This document shows positions 20,518 to 28,356 of a stretch of DNA of 64,000 nt, piece after piece. Position 1 is the first letter of the stretch; the number at the start of each line of letters is the position of its first letter. Source of the DNA: DATEDA01 sp963789885 (lineage in GTDB: Bacteria; Pseudomonadota; Gammaproteobacteria; Burkholderiales; SG8-39); NCBI GenBank assembly GCA_963789885.1, contig CAWBNB010000035.1, positions 62,001 through 126,000 of the forward strand. Direction: 5' to 3'. The notes beneath the pieces are model-generated. The model was not told where the DNA came from, did not search any database, and was given only the letters and a program-made list of their open reading frames with translations. The position numbers and the translations under genes are program-made.

Positions 20518-21492
20518 CTAGGCGAACATGATGCTGGCCAACTTCTCGATCATCGGCAGCCCGGTGACATCGCGCTCCATCTCCGGCACCAGCGCCAGCA
20601 CCTGGTCGCCGAAGGCCGTGCGCACGCCGACCAGGTTCTGGTCCTGCATCGCGATGCGGTGGCGCAGGTATTCCGGGATGTTCTGCTCCAGCAGCTGGTG
20701 CGGGATCACCCGGTTCACCACGTACCCGGAAAGCGGCACGTCGAACTGCGCGAACAGCTTGGCCGCCTTCTGCGTGTCGTTGATGACTCCGGCCTCCGGG
20801 ATCACCACGAAGAAGAACGCCGTCTTCGCCTTGTCCGTGAGGATCCCGGCCGACGTGTTGATGCGGTTCTTGATGTAGAGCAGCTCCTGGAGGATCTGGT
20901 CCTGCTCGGTCTGCTTCTCGTGCTTCAACCGGCTCACCATCTCCTCGTACTCGCGCATCTCCTCCCGCAGCTTGGTGATCTTGTTGATCCACTCGTCGTA
21001 GACCTTGGCCATCGACAGGTAGTAGAGCGCGTGGCCGAGCGGGACGAGATCGTAGATGTAGTAGTCGTAGTCGCCCTTCATGACCACGTCCACCACCGCA
21101 TCGAACATCGCGCTCTCCTCCATCGCCGGCTCGGCGCTCGCCGCCTGGATGTAGTTCTCGATCTCCTCCGGCACGGCGGGCAGGCCGTACATGTCCAGGA
21201 TCTTCTGGCGGATCTCCTGCTGGTATGCCCGGATGTGCTTGTCCGCGTCGATCTCCTGGGCCCAGAGGTTCTCCATGATGGGCACCGGCCCCTTGCCGAA
21301 GATGTCCTTCTTGAAGATGTCGGTGAGCGACGCCTGGGGGTCCACGGAGAACACCAGCACCTTCTTGCCGTGGCTCGCGAGCCAGTACGCCGCCGCCGCC
21401 GAGAAGGTGGTCTTGCCGACCCCGCCGCCGCCGCCGAACATGATGTAGCGGCGCTCGGGATGCTGCAGGAACACGTCCTTGAACCCCATCAT
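20518..21492 (-). CDS. ArsA/Get3-family ATPase, first of a pair, degenerate Walker A
   Basis: 324 residues. P-loop reads FGGGGGVGKTTFS: the signature lysine of the ArsA/MinD class is replaced by glycine. Switch I DPQASLTDIF keeps the aspartate, but switch II reads YDLVPLGHALYYL instead of DTAPTGH. Together with the 19459 gene, which retains exactly the features missing here except the aspartate, this suggests an obligate heterodimer. Six bases separate it from the upstream small gene. ArsA of E. coli joins two such halves in one chain; here they are separate genes. Confidence 0.8.
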   Translation of the reverse strand: MMGFKDVFLQHPERRYIMFGGGGGVGKTTFSAAAAYWLASHGKKVLVFSVDPQASLTDIFKKDIFGKGPVPIMENLWAQEIDADKHIRAYQQEIRQKILDMYGLPAVPEEIENYIQAASAEPAMEESAMFDAVVDVVMKGDYDYYIYDLVPLGHALYYLSMAKVYDEWINKITKLREEMREYEEMVSRLKHEKQTEQDQILQELLYIKNRINTSAGILTDKAKTAFFFVVIPEAGVINDTQKAAKLFAQFDVPLSGYVVNRVIPHQLLEQNIPEYLRHRIAMQDQNLVGVRTAFGDQVLALVPEMERDVTGLPMIEKLASIMFA

Positions 21493-21498
21493 CGCCCC

Positions 21499-21765
21499 CT
21501 AGAACATCGCGTCCGAAACGTCCTTCTCGCGCAGCATGCGCCGCTTCCACGTGGCGATCTGCGGCACGACGTAGGGCATGAGCCGCAGGCTGTAGTACGG
21601 CGGCAGGATCGGGATGCCGAGGAGGTCGCCCATCGTGATGAGGATGAACAGGTGCTCCATCGACGCGCGGGTGCGCAGCGCCGCCCGGCTCATGTCGTGA
21701 GCCGCCATGCCGTAGACGGTTTCGCGGATGCTCTCCCAGAGGCTCTTCTTTTCGTGCTCGGTCAT
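21499..21765 (-). CDS. Small protein paired with ArsA-like ATPases (copy 2)
   Basis: 88 residues. The central block MEHLFILITMGDLLGIPILPPYYSLRLMPYVVPQI contains a moderately hydrophobic stretch, then a basic end (TWKRRMLREKD). It is clearly paralogous to the product of 21778-22026 (shared LPPYY.LR..P.VVPQI.TWKRR). Position directly upstream of the first ATPase and 12 bp from the other copy suggests a membrane-associated client or partner of the ATPase pair. No named family recognised. Confidence 0.7.
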   Translation of the reverse strand: MTEHEKKSLWESIRETVYGMAAHDMSRAALRTRASMEHLFILITMGDLLGIPILPPYYSLRLMPYVVPQIATWKRRMLREKDVSDAMF

Positions 21766-21777
21766 GACCGTCTCCTT

Positions 21778-22026
21778 TCAGACTCCGTGTAGGTGGTGCT
21801 CGTGGTCGCTGCCGAGCTCGCGCTCGCGGAGGCAGCGGCGCTTCCACGTCTCGATCTGCGGCACCACGAAGGGCAGCACGCGCAGCCCGTAGTACGGCGG
21901 GAGAACCGGGACGCCCAGCATGTCGCCGAACACGCCGAGCATGAACAGCGTCTCCATCGACGCGCGGATCTCCAGCGCGTGCTGCGCGATCTCGTAGCCG
22001 GCGAGCCCGTACAGGAACTCGCGCAC
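21778..22026 (-). CDS. Small protein paired with ArsA-like ATPases (copy 1)
   Basis: 82 residues from GTG 22026, chosen because GGAGG lies six bases upstream and the alignment with the 88-residue paralogue starts here (VREFLYGLAGYEIAQ). Core block METLFMLGVFGDMLGVPVLPPYYGL, then VLPFVVPQIETWKRR and a His-rich tail (DHEHHLHG) that copy 2 lacks. First gene of the four-gene ATPase run; its start overlaps the promoter region of the divergent gene at 22075. Confidence 0.65.
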   Translation of the reverse strand: MREFLYGLAGYEIAQHALEIRASMETLFMLGVFGDMLGVPVLPPYYGLRVLPFVVPQIETWKRRCLRERELGSDHEHHLHGV

Positions 22027-22074
22027 CGCCTGCCTCCAGCCGCGGGCGACGGGCGTGCTATCGTCCGGCCCGCC

Positions 22075-22707
22075 ATGACGGAGCTCGTCGGCGTTCTCGC
22101 GGTTGCGGTCGTCGCCTGGTTCGCCGCCGGCACGATCTGGAACGTCCGCGCGGGACGCGAGCTGATGCGCTGGATGCAGGGCGGCCTGCCGGCCCTCGGC
22201 AGCCGCACCACCGTGCGTTGGCTGGGCTCCACCGTGGTAGAGATGGTGATAAACGATGGCGAGGCCCCGTTCGCAAGCGTGGCAGTGGTCATCTTCCTTG
22301 AGCCCCGGGATCTGCCATGGCTGTGGGCGCTCGGCCGCAGCCGCGGCCGGCGCGACACGCTCATCGTCCGCGGTGTGCTGCGCCGAGCCCCGGCGCTCGA
22401 GCTCGAAGCGCTCGACCCCGCGAGCTGGTCCGGTCGCGACGCGGTCTCCCGCGTGCCGCGGGAGTGGATGAAACGTCAAGCCGCCGCCCCCGGCGGCGTG
22501 GTCGTGCATCACGTCGACGCTGCGGCACTCGTGCACGCCGACGCGTTGCTCGAGCTGGCCGAGCGCGCCGGGCTGGTTGTTCGGCGGCTGTCCCTGCGCC
22601 GCACCGAGCCGAACTTCCAGCTTCACGTTCCGCTCCCCGATCGCCGCCAGCCCGCGCGCGAGTTCTTCGAAACCGTGCACGCCCTCGCCGAACGCGCGCT
22701 CGCCTGA
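22075..22707 (+). CDS. Membrane-anchored protein of unknown function
   Basis: 210 residues from ATG 22075. One N-terminal membrane segment (LVGVLAVAVVAWFAAGTIW) followed by a soluble, charged domain with no motif I recognise. It is divergent from the small ATPase-partner gene (48-bp gap) and convergent with cstA (15-bp gap). Codon use matches its neighbours. Confidence 0.6.
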   Translation: MTELVGVLAVAVVAWFAAGTIWNVRAGRELMRWMQGGLPALGSRTTVRWLGSTVVEMVINDGEAPFASVAVVIFLEPRDLPWLWALGRSRGRRDTLIVRGVLRRAPALELEALDPASWSGRDAVSRVPREWMKRQAAAPGGVVVHHVDAAALVHADALLELAERAGLVVRRLSLRRTEPNFQLHVPLPDRRQPAREFFETVHALAERALA

Positions 22708-22722
22708 CACGATCCGGGCCAC

Positions 22723-24658
22723 CTATGCATGCGCCGCAGGCGGCACAGCCGCCGGCTGCGGGGCCGGCGCCGCGGGCGTCGCGGCGTGACGGAGGTAGGC
22801 CTTGTAGCCGTCCCACCCGATGAGGATGGCCGCCACGAACAGGAGCGCGGACACGGCGATCATCGCCCACGCCCCCGCCACGGGCAGCGCCGTCATCTTC
22901 GGGTTCGCCGCGATGGTCACGTACAGGTTCCGCGCCGTTACGGCGGTGGCCGCGAGCGTGGTCACGTACATGAAGACCATCGGCACGACGGCGTAGGTCG
23001 GGTTGCGCTTCTCCGCCTTGAGCCATACCGCCACCACGAGGAGGCTGAGGGCCGCCATCAGCTGGTTGGAGGCGCCGAACATCTGCCAGAGGTAGACCCA
23101 CGTGCCGGTGAGCACCAGTGCAGCCGTGAAACCCATGGAGATGAAGCTCGCGACGTGCATGTTGCGCATGGGCGGGATGGCGTCGCCCACCCACTCGGCG
23201 AGCGTCACCCGCATGACGCGGAAGACGAGCTGCGTGACGGTCAACACGATGATCACGAAGGTGGCGAAGCCGAGGGCGGTGCCGAAAGTCTCGGGGATGA
23301 GCCCGAAGGTTCCGGCGTACACGAGCTTGCCGACCCCGATCGCGAACCGGCCGCCACCGCCGCCGACACCGGCGATGGAGACGGCAGTCAGAGACAGCAG
23401 CGCCAGGGGGAACTCGCCAAACAACATCGCCCCCGCGCCGACCGGCAGTCCGTCGGTGTCGTACTCGAGCTGCCGCGCGGTGCCCACCGAGCCGACCAGG
23501 GCGTGCCAGCCCGAGATGGCGCCGCACGCGATGGTCACGAAGAGCATGGGCCACAGCGGCTGCCATGCCTTGGCCGGGTCGATCGCGAAACCGAGGTCCT
23601 TAAGGGCCGGCAGCGCGAAGGCGCCGATGAGGTTACCCGCCGCGTCCGTCGTGCCGAGGAGCGGCGCGACAACCATGCCCAGCGCGCTGAGGAGGATGGT
23701 GATCGAGGTGATCCAGAAGCCGATGTAGTTCACGGGCTGCGCGAAGCGCCAGATCGGCAGGTTCGCCCCCATGTAGCTGAAGGCGAACAGGAACGCCATC
23801 CACAGGATGTAATTCGGCAGCGTCTTGAGTAGACCGGTGGCCGAGTCATACGCGGGCGTGGTCGGGCGGACGCCGTCCTTGCCGGGCGCCGGAATCCTTG
23901 GATCCGCCATCGTCGGGTCTTCGACCGCGAAGAGAGCCTTGCCGTCGCTGACGCTATCCACCGCGCTGTTCAGCTTCACGATCGCTGCCGCGACCGGCCC
24001 TTGCACGAGGGCGCCTTTTTCATCGCGGTGCTGGCCCCACGGTCCGGCCACCATGCCGGCGAGCGTGAGGATGACGACGAAAACCGTGACGCCCATGATG
24101 CCCATCTTCCACCGGTACATCATCTGGCCGGCGAGGAGACCCATCAGCGCCAGCATGATGATGCCGAAGGGCACGTCCGCGACGCGCCGACAGGATGGCC
24201 GCCAGGATGCCGACGAACGCGCCGGCCAGTAGCATCAAGTAGAAGAAGATGAACACGAACAGGATCGTGCGCGTGCGGGGTGCGATGAGCCGGTGCGCGA
24301 TCGCCGACAGGCTGTTCCCGTCGTTCCGCACCGCGACCATGATCGCGGAATAGTCGCTCACCCAGCCGATGAAGCTGACGCCCAGGACCAGCCAGGCCAG
24401 CGAGGGCGACCAACCCCAGAGATTGGCGGCGGTGATCGGCCCGACGATGGGCCCGGCGGCGGCGATCGCCTTGAAGTGATAGCCGAAGAGGACGTTGCGG
24501 CTGGTCGGCATGAAATCCACGCCGTCCATGTACATCCGGGCGGGGGTTGCCCGCTTGGCGTCGGACTGAATGACGTTCCGGTCGATGCGTTTGGCGTACA
24601 GGTTGTAGGCCAAATAGCTGGTCAGCATCCCGATGACGACAATCCAGAGAGTTGTCAT
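22723..24658 (-). CDS. cstA: CstA-family pyruvate/peptide carbon-starvation transporter (frameshifted)
   Basis: About 645 residues, some 16 membrane helices. Opens MTTLWIVVIGMLTSYLAYNL and carries the CstA core FGYHFKAIAAAGPIVGP (the GPIVGP signature), SDYSAIMVAVRNDG, and later ACGAISGWHALVGSVGTARQL. CstA proteins import pyruvate or peptides in stationary phase. One base is missing near 24185; restoring it gives ADVPFGIIMLALMG. The start is well supported by AGGAGG just upstream of ATG 24658. Confidence 0.88.
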
Positions 24659-24714
24659 GATTAGCCTCCTCCGAATGCTTGATATGCATTGTTCGCCTTC
24701 AGAGGCGGGGCGTA

Positions 24715-24728
24715 TTGACCTCTGTCAA
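24715..24728. promoter_or_regulatory. TTGAC-N4-GTCAA dyad upstream of cstA
   Basis: Perfect 5-bp inverted repeat (TTGACCTCTGTCAA) 57 bp upstream of the cstA start, in the 177-bp gap before the divergent gene. A regulator-binding site is possible. Low confidence because such short dyads occur by chance. Confidence 0.3.
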
Positions 24729-24835
24729 GTGACATCCAGGGCCGCGCCGTCGCTTCGGGAGCGACATCGGTCCCGTAAGTGGCACCGCCGCGGCGCGGAG
24801 GTCGTGGGGCGAAGCAACAAAGGAGGTCCCGGCGG

Positions 24836-25475
24836 GTGACGGTTGCGCTCGCTGCCCTGCTCGTCGCCGCTGCGGCCGCGGCTGCGCTGCCGTTCCGCCC
24901 GTTCGCGGTGCTGCGCGAACGCGCGCTGCGCGCCCCCTGGCTCGCAGCACTCCTGATCCTGCCGCTCGCCTGGACCACGCTTCGTGCGCTGCCGGCGGGG
25001 TCAGCGCTGCAGCTCTCGGGCGCCTGCCTGCTCGTGCTGATGTTCGGCTGGCCGCTCGCGGTATGGACGCTACTGCCGATCGCCGCGATCAGCGCGTGGC
25101 TCGCCGGAGGGTCGCTGGCGGAGGGCGTGGAGCTGGCGGCATGGCACGGCGTGGTGCCGGCGACGTTCGCGCTCGCGATCGGGATCGCGATCCGCCGCTG
25201 GCTGCCGCGCTCACCTGTTCGTCTACATCCTCGGCCGCGCGTTCCTCGGTACGGCGCTCGCCCTCATGGCGGCGGGTACGCTCGCCACCTTCGTGCGTCC
25301 GCTCCCGCCTACGACCGATGCCGGCACACTTCTAGTCGGGCACTGGCTGGTGGCGTGGGGCGAGGCGGTGCTCACCGGCATGCTGACCGCGATCTTCGTG
25401 GCGTTCAGGCCGGGATGGCTGCTGACGTGGTCGGATCGTCGCTACCTGCCGCGCCCTCCCGACGCGCCCGTGTAG
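24836..25475 (+). CDS. Multi-spanning inner-membrane protein (frameshifted)
   Basis: About 213 residues after joining frames near 25205 (one extra base; RHLFVYILGRAFLGTALALM results). GTG 24836 follows AGGAGG by nine bases and is the best start. Six or so membrane helices, with a conserved-looking WLPRHLFVYILGRAF motif and a C-terminal GEAVLTGMLTAIFVAFRP. This resembles predicted permease-like proteins related to the CbiM/energy-coupling group, but I cannot name a substrate. Confidence 0.6.
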
Positions 25476-25541
25476 CCTGGCGGGAGCGAACGCCGCGGGA
25501 GCGGTGTACCCTTCGCGCCTCCCAGGACCGACCAGAGCCCC

Positions 25542-26164
25542 ATGCGCCTCCTCGCCCCGATCGTTCTCGCCCTCGTCGCCACGCCGCTCGCCGCCGCGGA
25601 CACCGTCGGCAATTGCCGCATCCGCCCCGGCACGCAGTGCCTGAACGCGAACCTGCGTGGCGCCAGTCTGGCGAAGGCGGATCTCACCCGCTCCGACTTT
25701 ACCCGGTCCAATCTGGCCGGCGCGGACCTCGCCGAGGCGCGGCTCGATCGCTCCAAGCTGCAGCGGGTCGACCTCCAGAAAGCCAACCTGACGCAAGCCT
25801 CGCTCGAGCGCGCCGATCTGGCCGGGGCGAACCTGAGCGGGCGACGCTCGTGCGGGCGAAGTTCAGCGCGGCGAACCTGAAAGGCGCGACGCTGAGCGAC
25901 GCCGACCTGAACGACGCGACCCTGAGCGGCGCGAACCTCTGGGGCGCCCGGATGCAGTCGGCGAAGCTCCGTGGCGCAAACCTCGAGCGCGCCGATCTGC
26001 GCGCCGCCGACCTGCGCGGCGCCAATCTCGAGGGCGCGGATCTCCGCGGCGTCCGCTTCGGGAAGGCCAACCTCGACGGCGCCAACCTCACCGGTGCGAA
26101 GCTCGAGAAAGCCGACTTCCGGCACGCGAACGTCGCGGGCTGCACCGGCTGCCCGCAGCCGTAG
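25542..26164 (+). CDS. Exported pentapeptide-repeat protein (frameshifted)
   Basis: About 208 residues. Signal peptide MRLLAPIVLALVATPLAAAD, a short Cys-containing cap (NCRIRPGTQC), then more than 25 A(D/N)LXX repeats (ANLRGASLAKADLTRSDF; ADLRAADLRGANLEGADLRG) predicted to form a right-handed quadrilateral beta helix, and a terminal CTGCPQP. One base is missing near 25840; restoring it gives LSGATLVRAKFSAANL. The paired terminal cysteines could form disulphides capping the helix. Function unknown. Confidence 0.8.
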
Positions 26165-26262
26165 TGCGCGGCTAGCGCGCTCGATAGTCGGAATGTGGTG
26201 CGGCGACCAGCCGTTCCGGTTGCCGCCGCTCCCACATCCCGATCATCGAACCGGAGCGCCCG

Positions 26263-26448
26263 TCAGTGAGGCGTGCGCGAACCGTCCGGCCAGACGTTCC
26301 AAACCGGGACGCCACCGGGCATCGGATGCATGTTCACCGTGCCCTCGCCCCAGTATTGACCATCGACGTAGATCGAGCCACCGCGGACATCGGCCATCGC
26401 CTTGCGCTCGAGTTCTTCGGTGACGGAAAGGTCTTTGATCGTCAGCAT
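26263..26448 (-). CDS. Double-glycine leader peptide 1
   Basis: 61 residues. Leader MLTIKDLSVTEELERKAMADVRGG (residues 1-24) fits the pattern of C39-cleaved leaders: hydrophobic positions L7, L13, M18, V21 and GG at 23-24. The core (37 residues) is rich in G, W, P, Y (YVDGQYWGEG, WNVWPDG) and differs from the other four. RBS TTAGGAGAACTGCAA matches that of the other peptide genes. A near-perfect sigma-54 promoter lies upstream at 26520-26536. The C39 ABC exporter at 30810 is the probable exporter. It is divergent from peptide gene 2. Confidence 0.85.
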   Translation of the reverse strand: MLTIKDLSVTEELERKAMADVRGGSIYVDGQYWGEGTVNMHPMPGGVPVWNVWPDGSRTPH

Positions 26449-26489
26449 TTGCAGTTCTCCTAAAGTCAGTGAAGGTTGAGATTTACGTT

Positions 26490-26507
26490 GAGCACAGTGC
26501 TGTGCTC
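26490..26507 (-). promoter_or_regulatory. 5'-terminal mRNA hairpin of peptide gene 1
   Basis: GAGCACAG-TG-CTGTGCTC, a perfect 8-bp stem placed at the predicted transcription start (about 26509). Equivalent hairpins open the transcripts of peptide genes 2, 3 and 5. Probable 5'-end mRNA stabiliser or regulator-binding structure. Confidence 0.55.
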
Positions 26508-26519
26508 GACGAGAAGCAG

Positions 26520-26536
26520 AGCAGAGACCGTGCCAA
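26520..26536 (-). promoter_or_regulatory. Sigma-54 promoter of peptide gene 1
   Basis: Reverse-strand TTGGCACGGTCTCTGCT: matches YTGGCACGRNNNTTGCW at 12 of 13 defined bases. GG and GC at correct spacing. Confidence 0.85.
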
Positions 26537-26643
26537 TCGTGGACCAGCGCCCCGCAGCAGGTGATGCATCAATGATGCGGATCACCGCGCGGCGCGGGAG
26601 AGCGGCGCTGTACATCAGTGCGCTCGCGGATGCCCGGCTGAAT

Positions 26644-26668
26644 AGGACAGAACGGAGCGCGGTGTTGG
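26644..26668 (-). promoter_or_regulatory. Upstream dyad of peptide gene 1
   Basis: Reverse strand CCAACAC-N11-CTGTCCT, a degenerate copy of the CCAACAG-N11-CTGTTGG site of peptide genes 2 and 5 with the same 25-bp span. It lies 107 bp upstream of the -24 element. Probable binding site of the sigma-54 activator. Confidence 0.55.
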
Positions 26669-26794
26669 GTTACGACGAACGTCCTAGTACTCGGAGCCGA
26701 GCCATTTACGTACGCGGGGCGATCGCGTTCGACGCGCGTCTCCTGGTTCTTTGGCTGAGCGGATTTCGCGCGGAGACGATGTGTCGCGCTCGAG

Positions 26795-26819
26795 CCAACA
26801 GCACCTTGCGGTCTGTTGG
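26795..26819 (+). promoter_or_regulatory. Upstream dyad of peptide gene 2
   Basis: CCAACAG-N11-CTGTTGG, perfect 7-bp inverted repeat, 110 bp upstream of the -24 element. The same sequence and spacing recur upstream of peptide gene 5 (40889-40913). Confidence 0.75.
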
Positions 26820-26929
26820 AGTTGGCCAATCACCCGCGATGCGTGAACGCGACTGCGATAACACGCGGCAGTGATCGATAACGCGACCGTTAACAGCGAG
26901 TTAGGAGCGCGCGCGCGTCGCTCGCCGGC

Positions 26930-26946
26930 AGCTGGCACACCCCGTG
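26930..26946 (+). promoter_or_regulatory. Sigma-54 promoter of peptide gene 2
   Basis: CTGGCACACCCCGTGCT matches the sigma-54 consensus with GG/GC at the right distance. Start of transcription expected near 26957. Confidence 0.85.
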
Positions 26947-26958
26947 CTCTAGAAGTCA

Positions 26959-26978
26959 TCGAGCGCACAGCAATATGC
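26959..26978 (+). promoter_or_regulatory. 5'-terminal mRNA hairpin of peptide gene 2
   Basis: GAGCG ... TGCTC at the predicted 5' end of the transcript, followed by a U-rich leader (CCCTTTTTTGCTTACTTA) that is unusual in this GC-rich genome, and the RBS AGGAGAA. Confidence 0.5.
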
Positions 26979-27029
26979 TCAACTTAACCCAAACCCTTTT
27001 TTGCTTACTTATTTTTTAGGAGAACTGAA

Positions 27030-27275
27030 ATGATCATCAAAGACCTGGAAATCAGCAAAGAGCTTTCCCGCAAAGAACTGTCCGCCGTGCGCGGTGGTGT
27101 TGCGGTGGCGAGCGCCGGCGGCCAAGCCATTCTCCAAGGCGGCCCCAGCCTCTTCAGCGGGATCAACGCGGTGAACGCGCCGAACGCGACCGCCAACGAC
27201 AACGACACGACCACGCTCGTTTCGATCAAGAGCGCCAGCGTGTTCGGGTCGCTCGGCACCTTCCTGTTCCAGTAA
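27030..27275 (+). CDS. Double-glycine leader peptide 2
   Basis: 81 residues. Leader MIIKDLEISKELSRKELSAV ends RGG at 21-23. Core of 58 residues: VAVASAGGQAILQGGP, then LFSGINAVNAPNATA, then a polar NDNDTTTLVSIKSASV end. No cysteine, so no disulphide or lanthionine can form in the core. RBS AGGAGAACTGAA. Peptide 3 is a recent duplicate; peptide 5 shares the AGGQ/LF/INAP layout. Predicted substrate of the C39 ABC exporter at 30810-33875. The core does not look like a classic class II bacteriocin with GxxxG helices; its alternating pattern could form beta structure. Confidence 0.88.
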   Translation: MIIKDLEISKELSRKELSAVRGGVAVASAGGQAILQGGPSLFSGINAVNAPNATANDNDTTTLVSIKSASVFGSLGTFLFQ

Positions 27276-27329
27276 GACGGCCTGAGTGCCGCCGGCGCCT
27301 CGCGCGCCGACGGCAAGTTGAGCAGGCGT

Positions 27330-27380
27330 GAGAGCCGCATGGTCGGGGATCAATTCCCCGATGTGCGGCTCTCGCTTTTT
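27330..27380 (+). terminator. Terminator of peptide gene 2
   Basis: Stem GAGAGCCGCA / TGCGGCTCTC with an inner paired segment (TCGGGGA / TTCCCCGA) followed by GCTTTTT. The same outer stem terminates peptide genes 3 and 5. Confidence 0.85.
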
Positions 27381-27474
27381 CCGCTTCGCCCGCGGCGGGA
27401 GCCTCACGGTGGCAAAAAAAACGCCTATCCGGGAATACCCCAGAGTTCGGCCGCATCAGACTTCGTCTCTCCGC

Positions 27475-27509
27475 TTGTCGGTCGCGAGCCAACAGCCGGA
27501 TCGCGTTGG
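27475..27509 (+). promoter_or_regulatory. Upstream dyad of peptide gene 3
   Basis: Three half-sites: TTGTCGG (27475), CCAACAG (27489) and GTTGG (27505). The first two keep the N7 spacing seen upstream of peptide gene 4. The block ends 112 bp before the -24 element. Confidence 0.5.
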
Positions 27510-27621
27510 AGTTGGCCAATCACCGGCCATGCTTCAACGCGAGCGCGATAACACGCGGCAGCGATCGATAAGTCGGCCCTTTACAGCGAGTTAGGAGCGC
27601 GCGCGCGTCGCTCGCCGGCAG

Positions 27622-27638
27622 CTGGCACACCCCGTGCT
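27622..27638 (+). promoter_or_regulatory. Sigma-54 promoter of peptide gene 3
   Basis: CTGGCACACCCCGTGCT, identical to the promoter of peptide gene 2. Confidence 0.85.
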
Positions 27639-27650
27639 CTAGAAGTCATC

Positions 27651-27668
27651 GAGCGCAGCAATATGCTC
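27651..27668 (+). promoter_or_regulatory. 5'-terminal mRNA hairpin of peptide gene 3
   Basis: GAGC ... GCTC at the predicted start of the transcript (about 27649), two bases shorter in the loop than in copy 2 but otherwise the same leader. Confidence 0.45.
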
Positions 27669-27717
27669 AACTTAACCCAAACCCTTTTTTGTTTACTTAT
27701 TTTTTAGGAGAACTGAA

Positions 27718-27963
27718 ATGATCATCAAAGACCTGGAAATCAGCAAAGAGCTTTCCCGCAAAGAACTGTCCGCCGTGCGCGGTGGTGTTGCGGTCGCGGC
27801 CGCGGGCGGCCAATTCATTGCCCAAGGCGGCCCCAACCTCTTCAGCGGGATCAACGCGGTGAATGCGCCGAACGCGACCGCCAACGACAACGACACGACC
27901 ACGCTCGTTTCGATCAAGAGTGCCAGCGTGCTCGCGTCGCTCGGCACCCTCGTGGTCCAGTAA
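27718..27963 (+). CDS. Double-glycine leader peptide 3
   Basis: 81 residues, about 88% identical to peptide 2. The leader (to RGG at 21-23) is unchanged. Replacements lie only in the core: AAAGGQFIAQ for ASAGGQAILQ, N for S before LF, and VLASLGTLVVQ for VFGSLGTFLFQ. Conserved leader with drifting core is what is expected if the leader is read by one exporter while cores diversify. Same RBS, promoter and terminator as gene 2. Confidence 0.88.
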   Translation: MIIKDLEISKELSRKELSAVRGGVAVAAAGGQFIAQGGPNLFSGINAVNAPNATANDNDTTTLVSIKSASVLASLGTLVVQ

Positions 27964-28017
27964 GACGGCCTGAGTGCCGCCGGCGCCTCGCGCGCCGACG
28001 GCAAGTTGAGCAGGCGT

Positions 28018-28073
28018 GAGAGCCGCATGGTCGGGGGATGTCCAAATCCCCTGACATGCGGCTCTCACTTTTT
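28018..28073 (+). terminator. Terminator of peptide gene 3
   Basis: Same outer stem GAGAGCCGCA / TGCGGCTCTC as gene 2 with a changed inner loop (GGGGGATGTCCAAATCCCCT), then ACTTTTT. Confidence 0.85.
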
Positions 28074-28159
28074 CGCGCGCCACGGCGCAATCTCACGACT
28101 GCAGGAAACGCATACCCACGATTCGCGGGAGTTCGGCTGCACCGGACTTCGTACGCCGC

Positions 28160-28180
28160 CTGTTGGTCGCGAGCCAACAG
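28160..28180 (+). promoter_or_regulatory. Upstream dyad of peptide gene 4
   Basis: CTGTTGG-N7-CCAACAG, the same half-sites in inverted order, ending 106 bp before the -24 element of peptide gene 4. Confidence 0.6.
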
Positions 28181-28286
28181 TCGGATCGCAGCGGTGACCT
28201 CCTCGGCGCCGCTCCAGGCCCCAATAGCGCCGACGATTCCAGCAATATTCAACCCGTTACGTCGTACCGCCTCGAGTCGCGCTGAA

Positions 28287-28303
28287 CTGGCATAGCAGTT
28301 GCT
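28287..28303 (+). promoter_or_regulatory. Sigma-54 promoter of peptide gene 4 and the PP2C gene
   Basis: CTGGCATAGCAGTTGCT, with a perfect -12 element (TTGCT) and a -24 element that differs from consensus only at TGGCAT. Confidence 0.8.
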
Positions 28304-28356
28304 CTATTCGTCTCGACTCAACTATGTCCTTCGACAGCGACTTTTGGAGACACGAC

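Larger units (their letters stand above)
26788..27380 (+). repeat. Tandem duplication, unit 1
   Basis: A segment including the upstream dyad, sigma-54 promoter, 5' hairpin, peptide gene 2 and terminator is repeated at 27482-28073 with an offset of about 690 bp. The promoter-to-start part is almost base-identical. Differences concentrate in the dyad, the core codons and the terminator loop. Confidence 0.9.
27482..28073 (+). repeat. Tandem duplication, unit 2
   Basis: Second copy of the 26788-27380 segment, containing peptide gene 3 with its promoter and terminator. Divergence is low in the promoter, leader and gene and higher in the outer parts. Confidence 0.9.

Noticed and set aside
19459..21492. 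Arsenite resistance operon
   Set aside because: No arsB, arsC, arsD or arsR neighbours, and key ATPase residues are altered.
26476..26968. ORFs in the gap between peptide genes 1 and 2
   Set aside because: They overlap the sigma-54 promoters and dyads, have no RBS and no recognisable motif.
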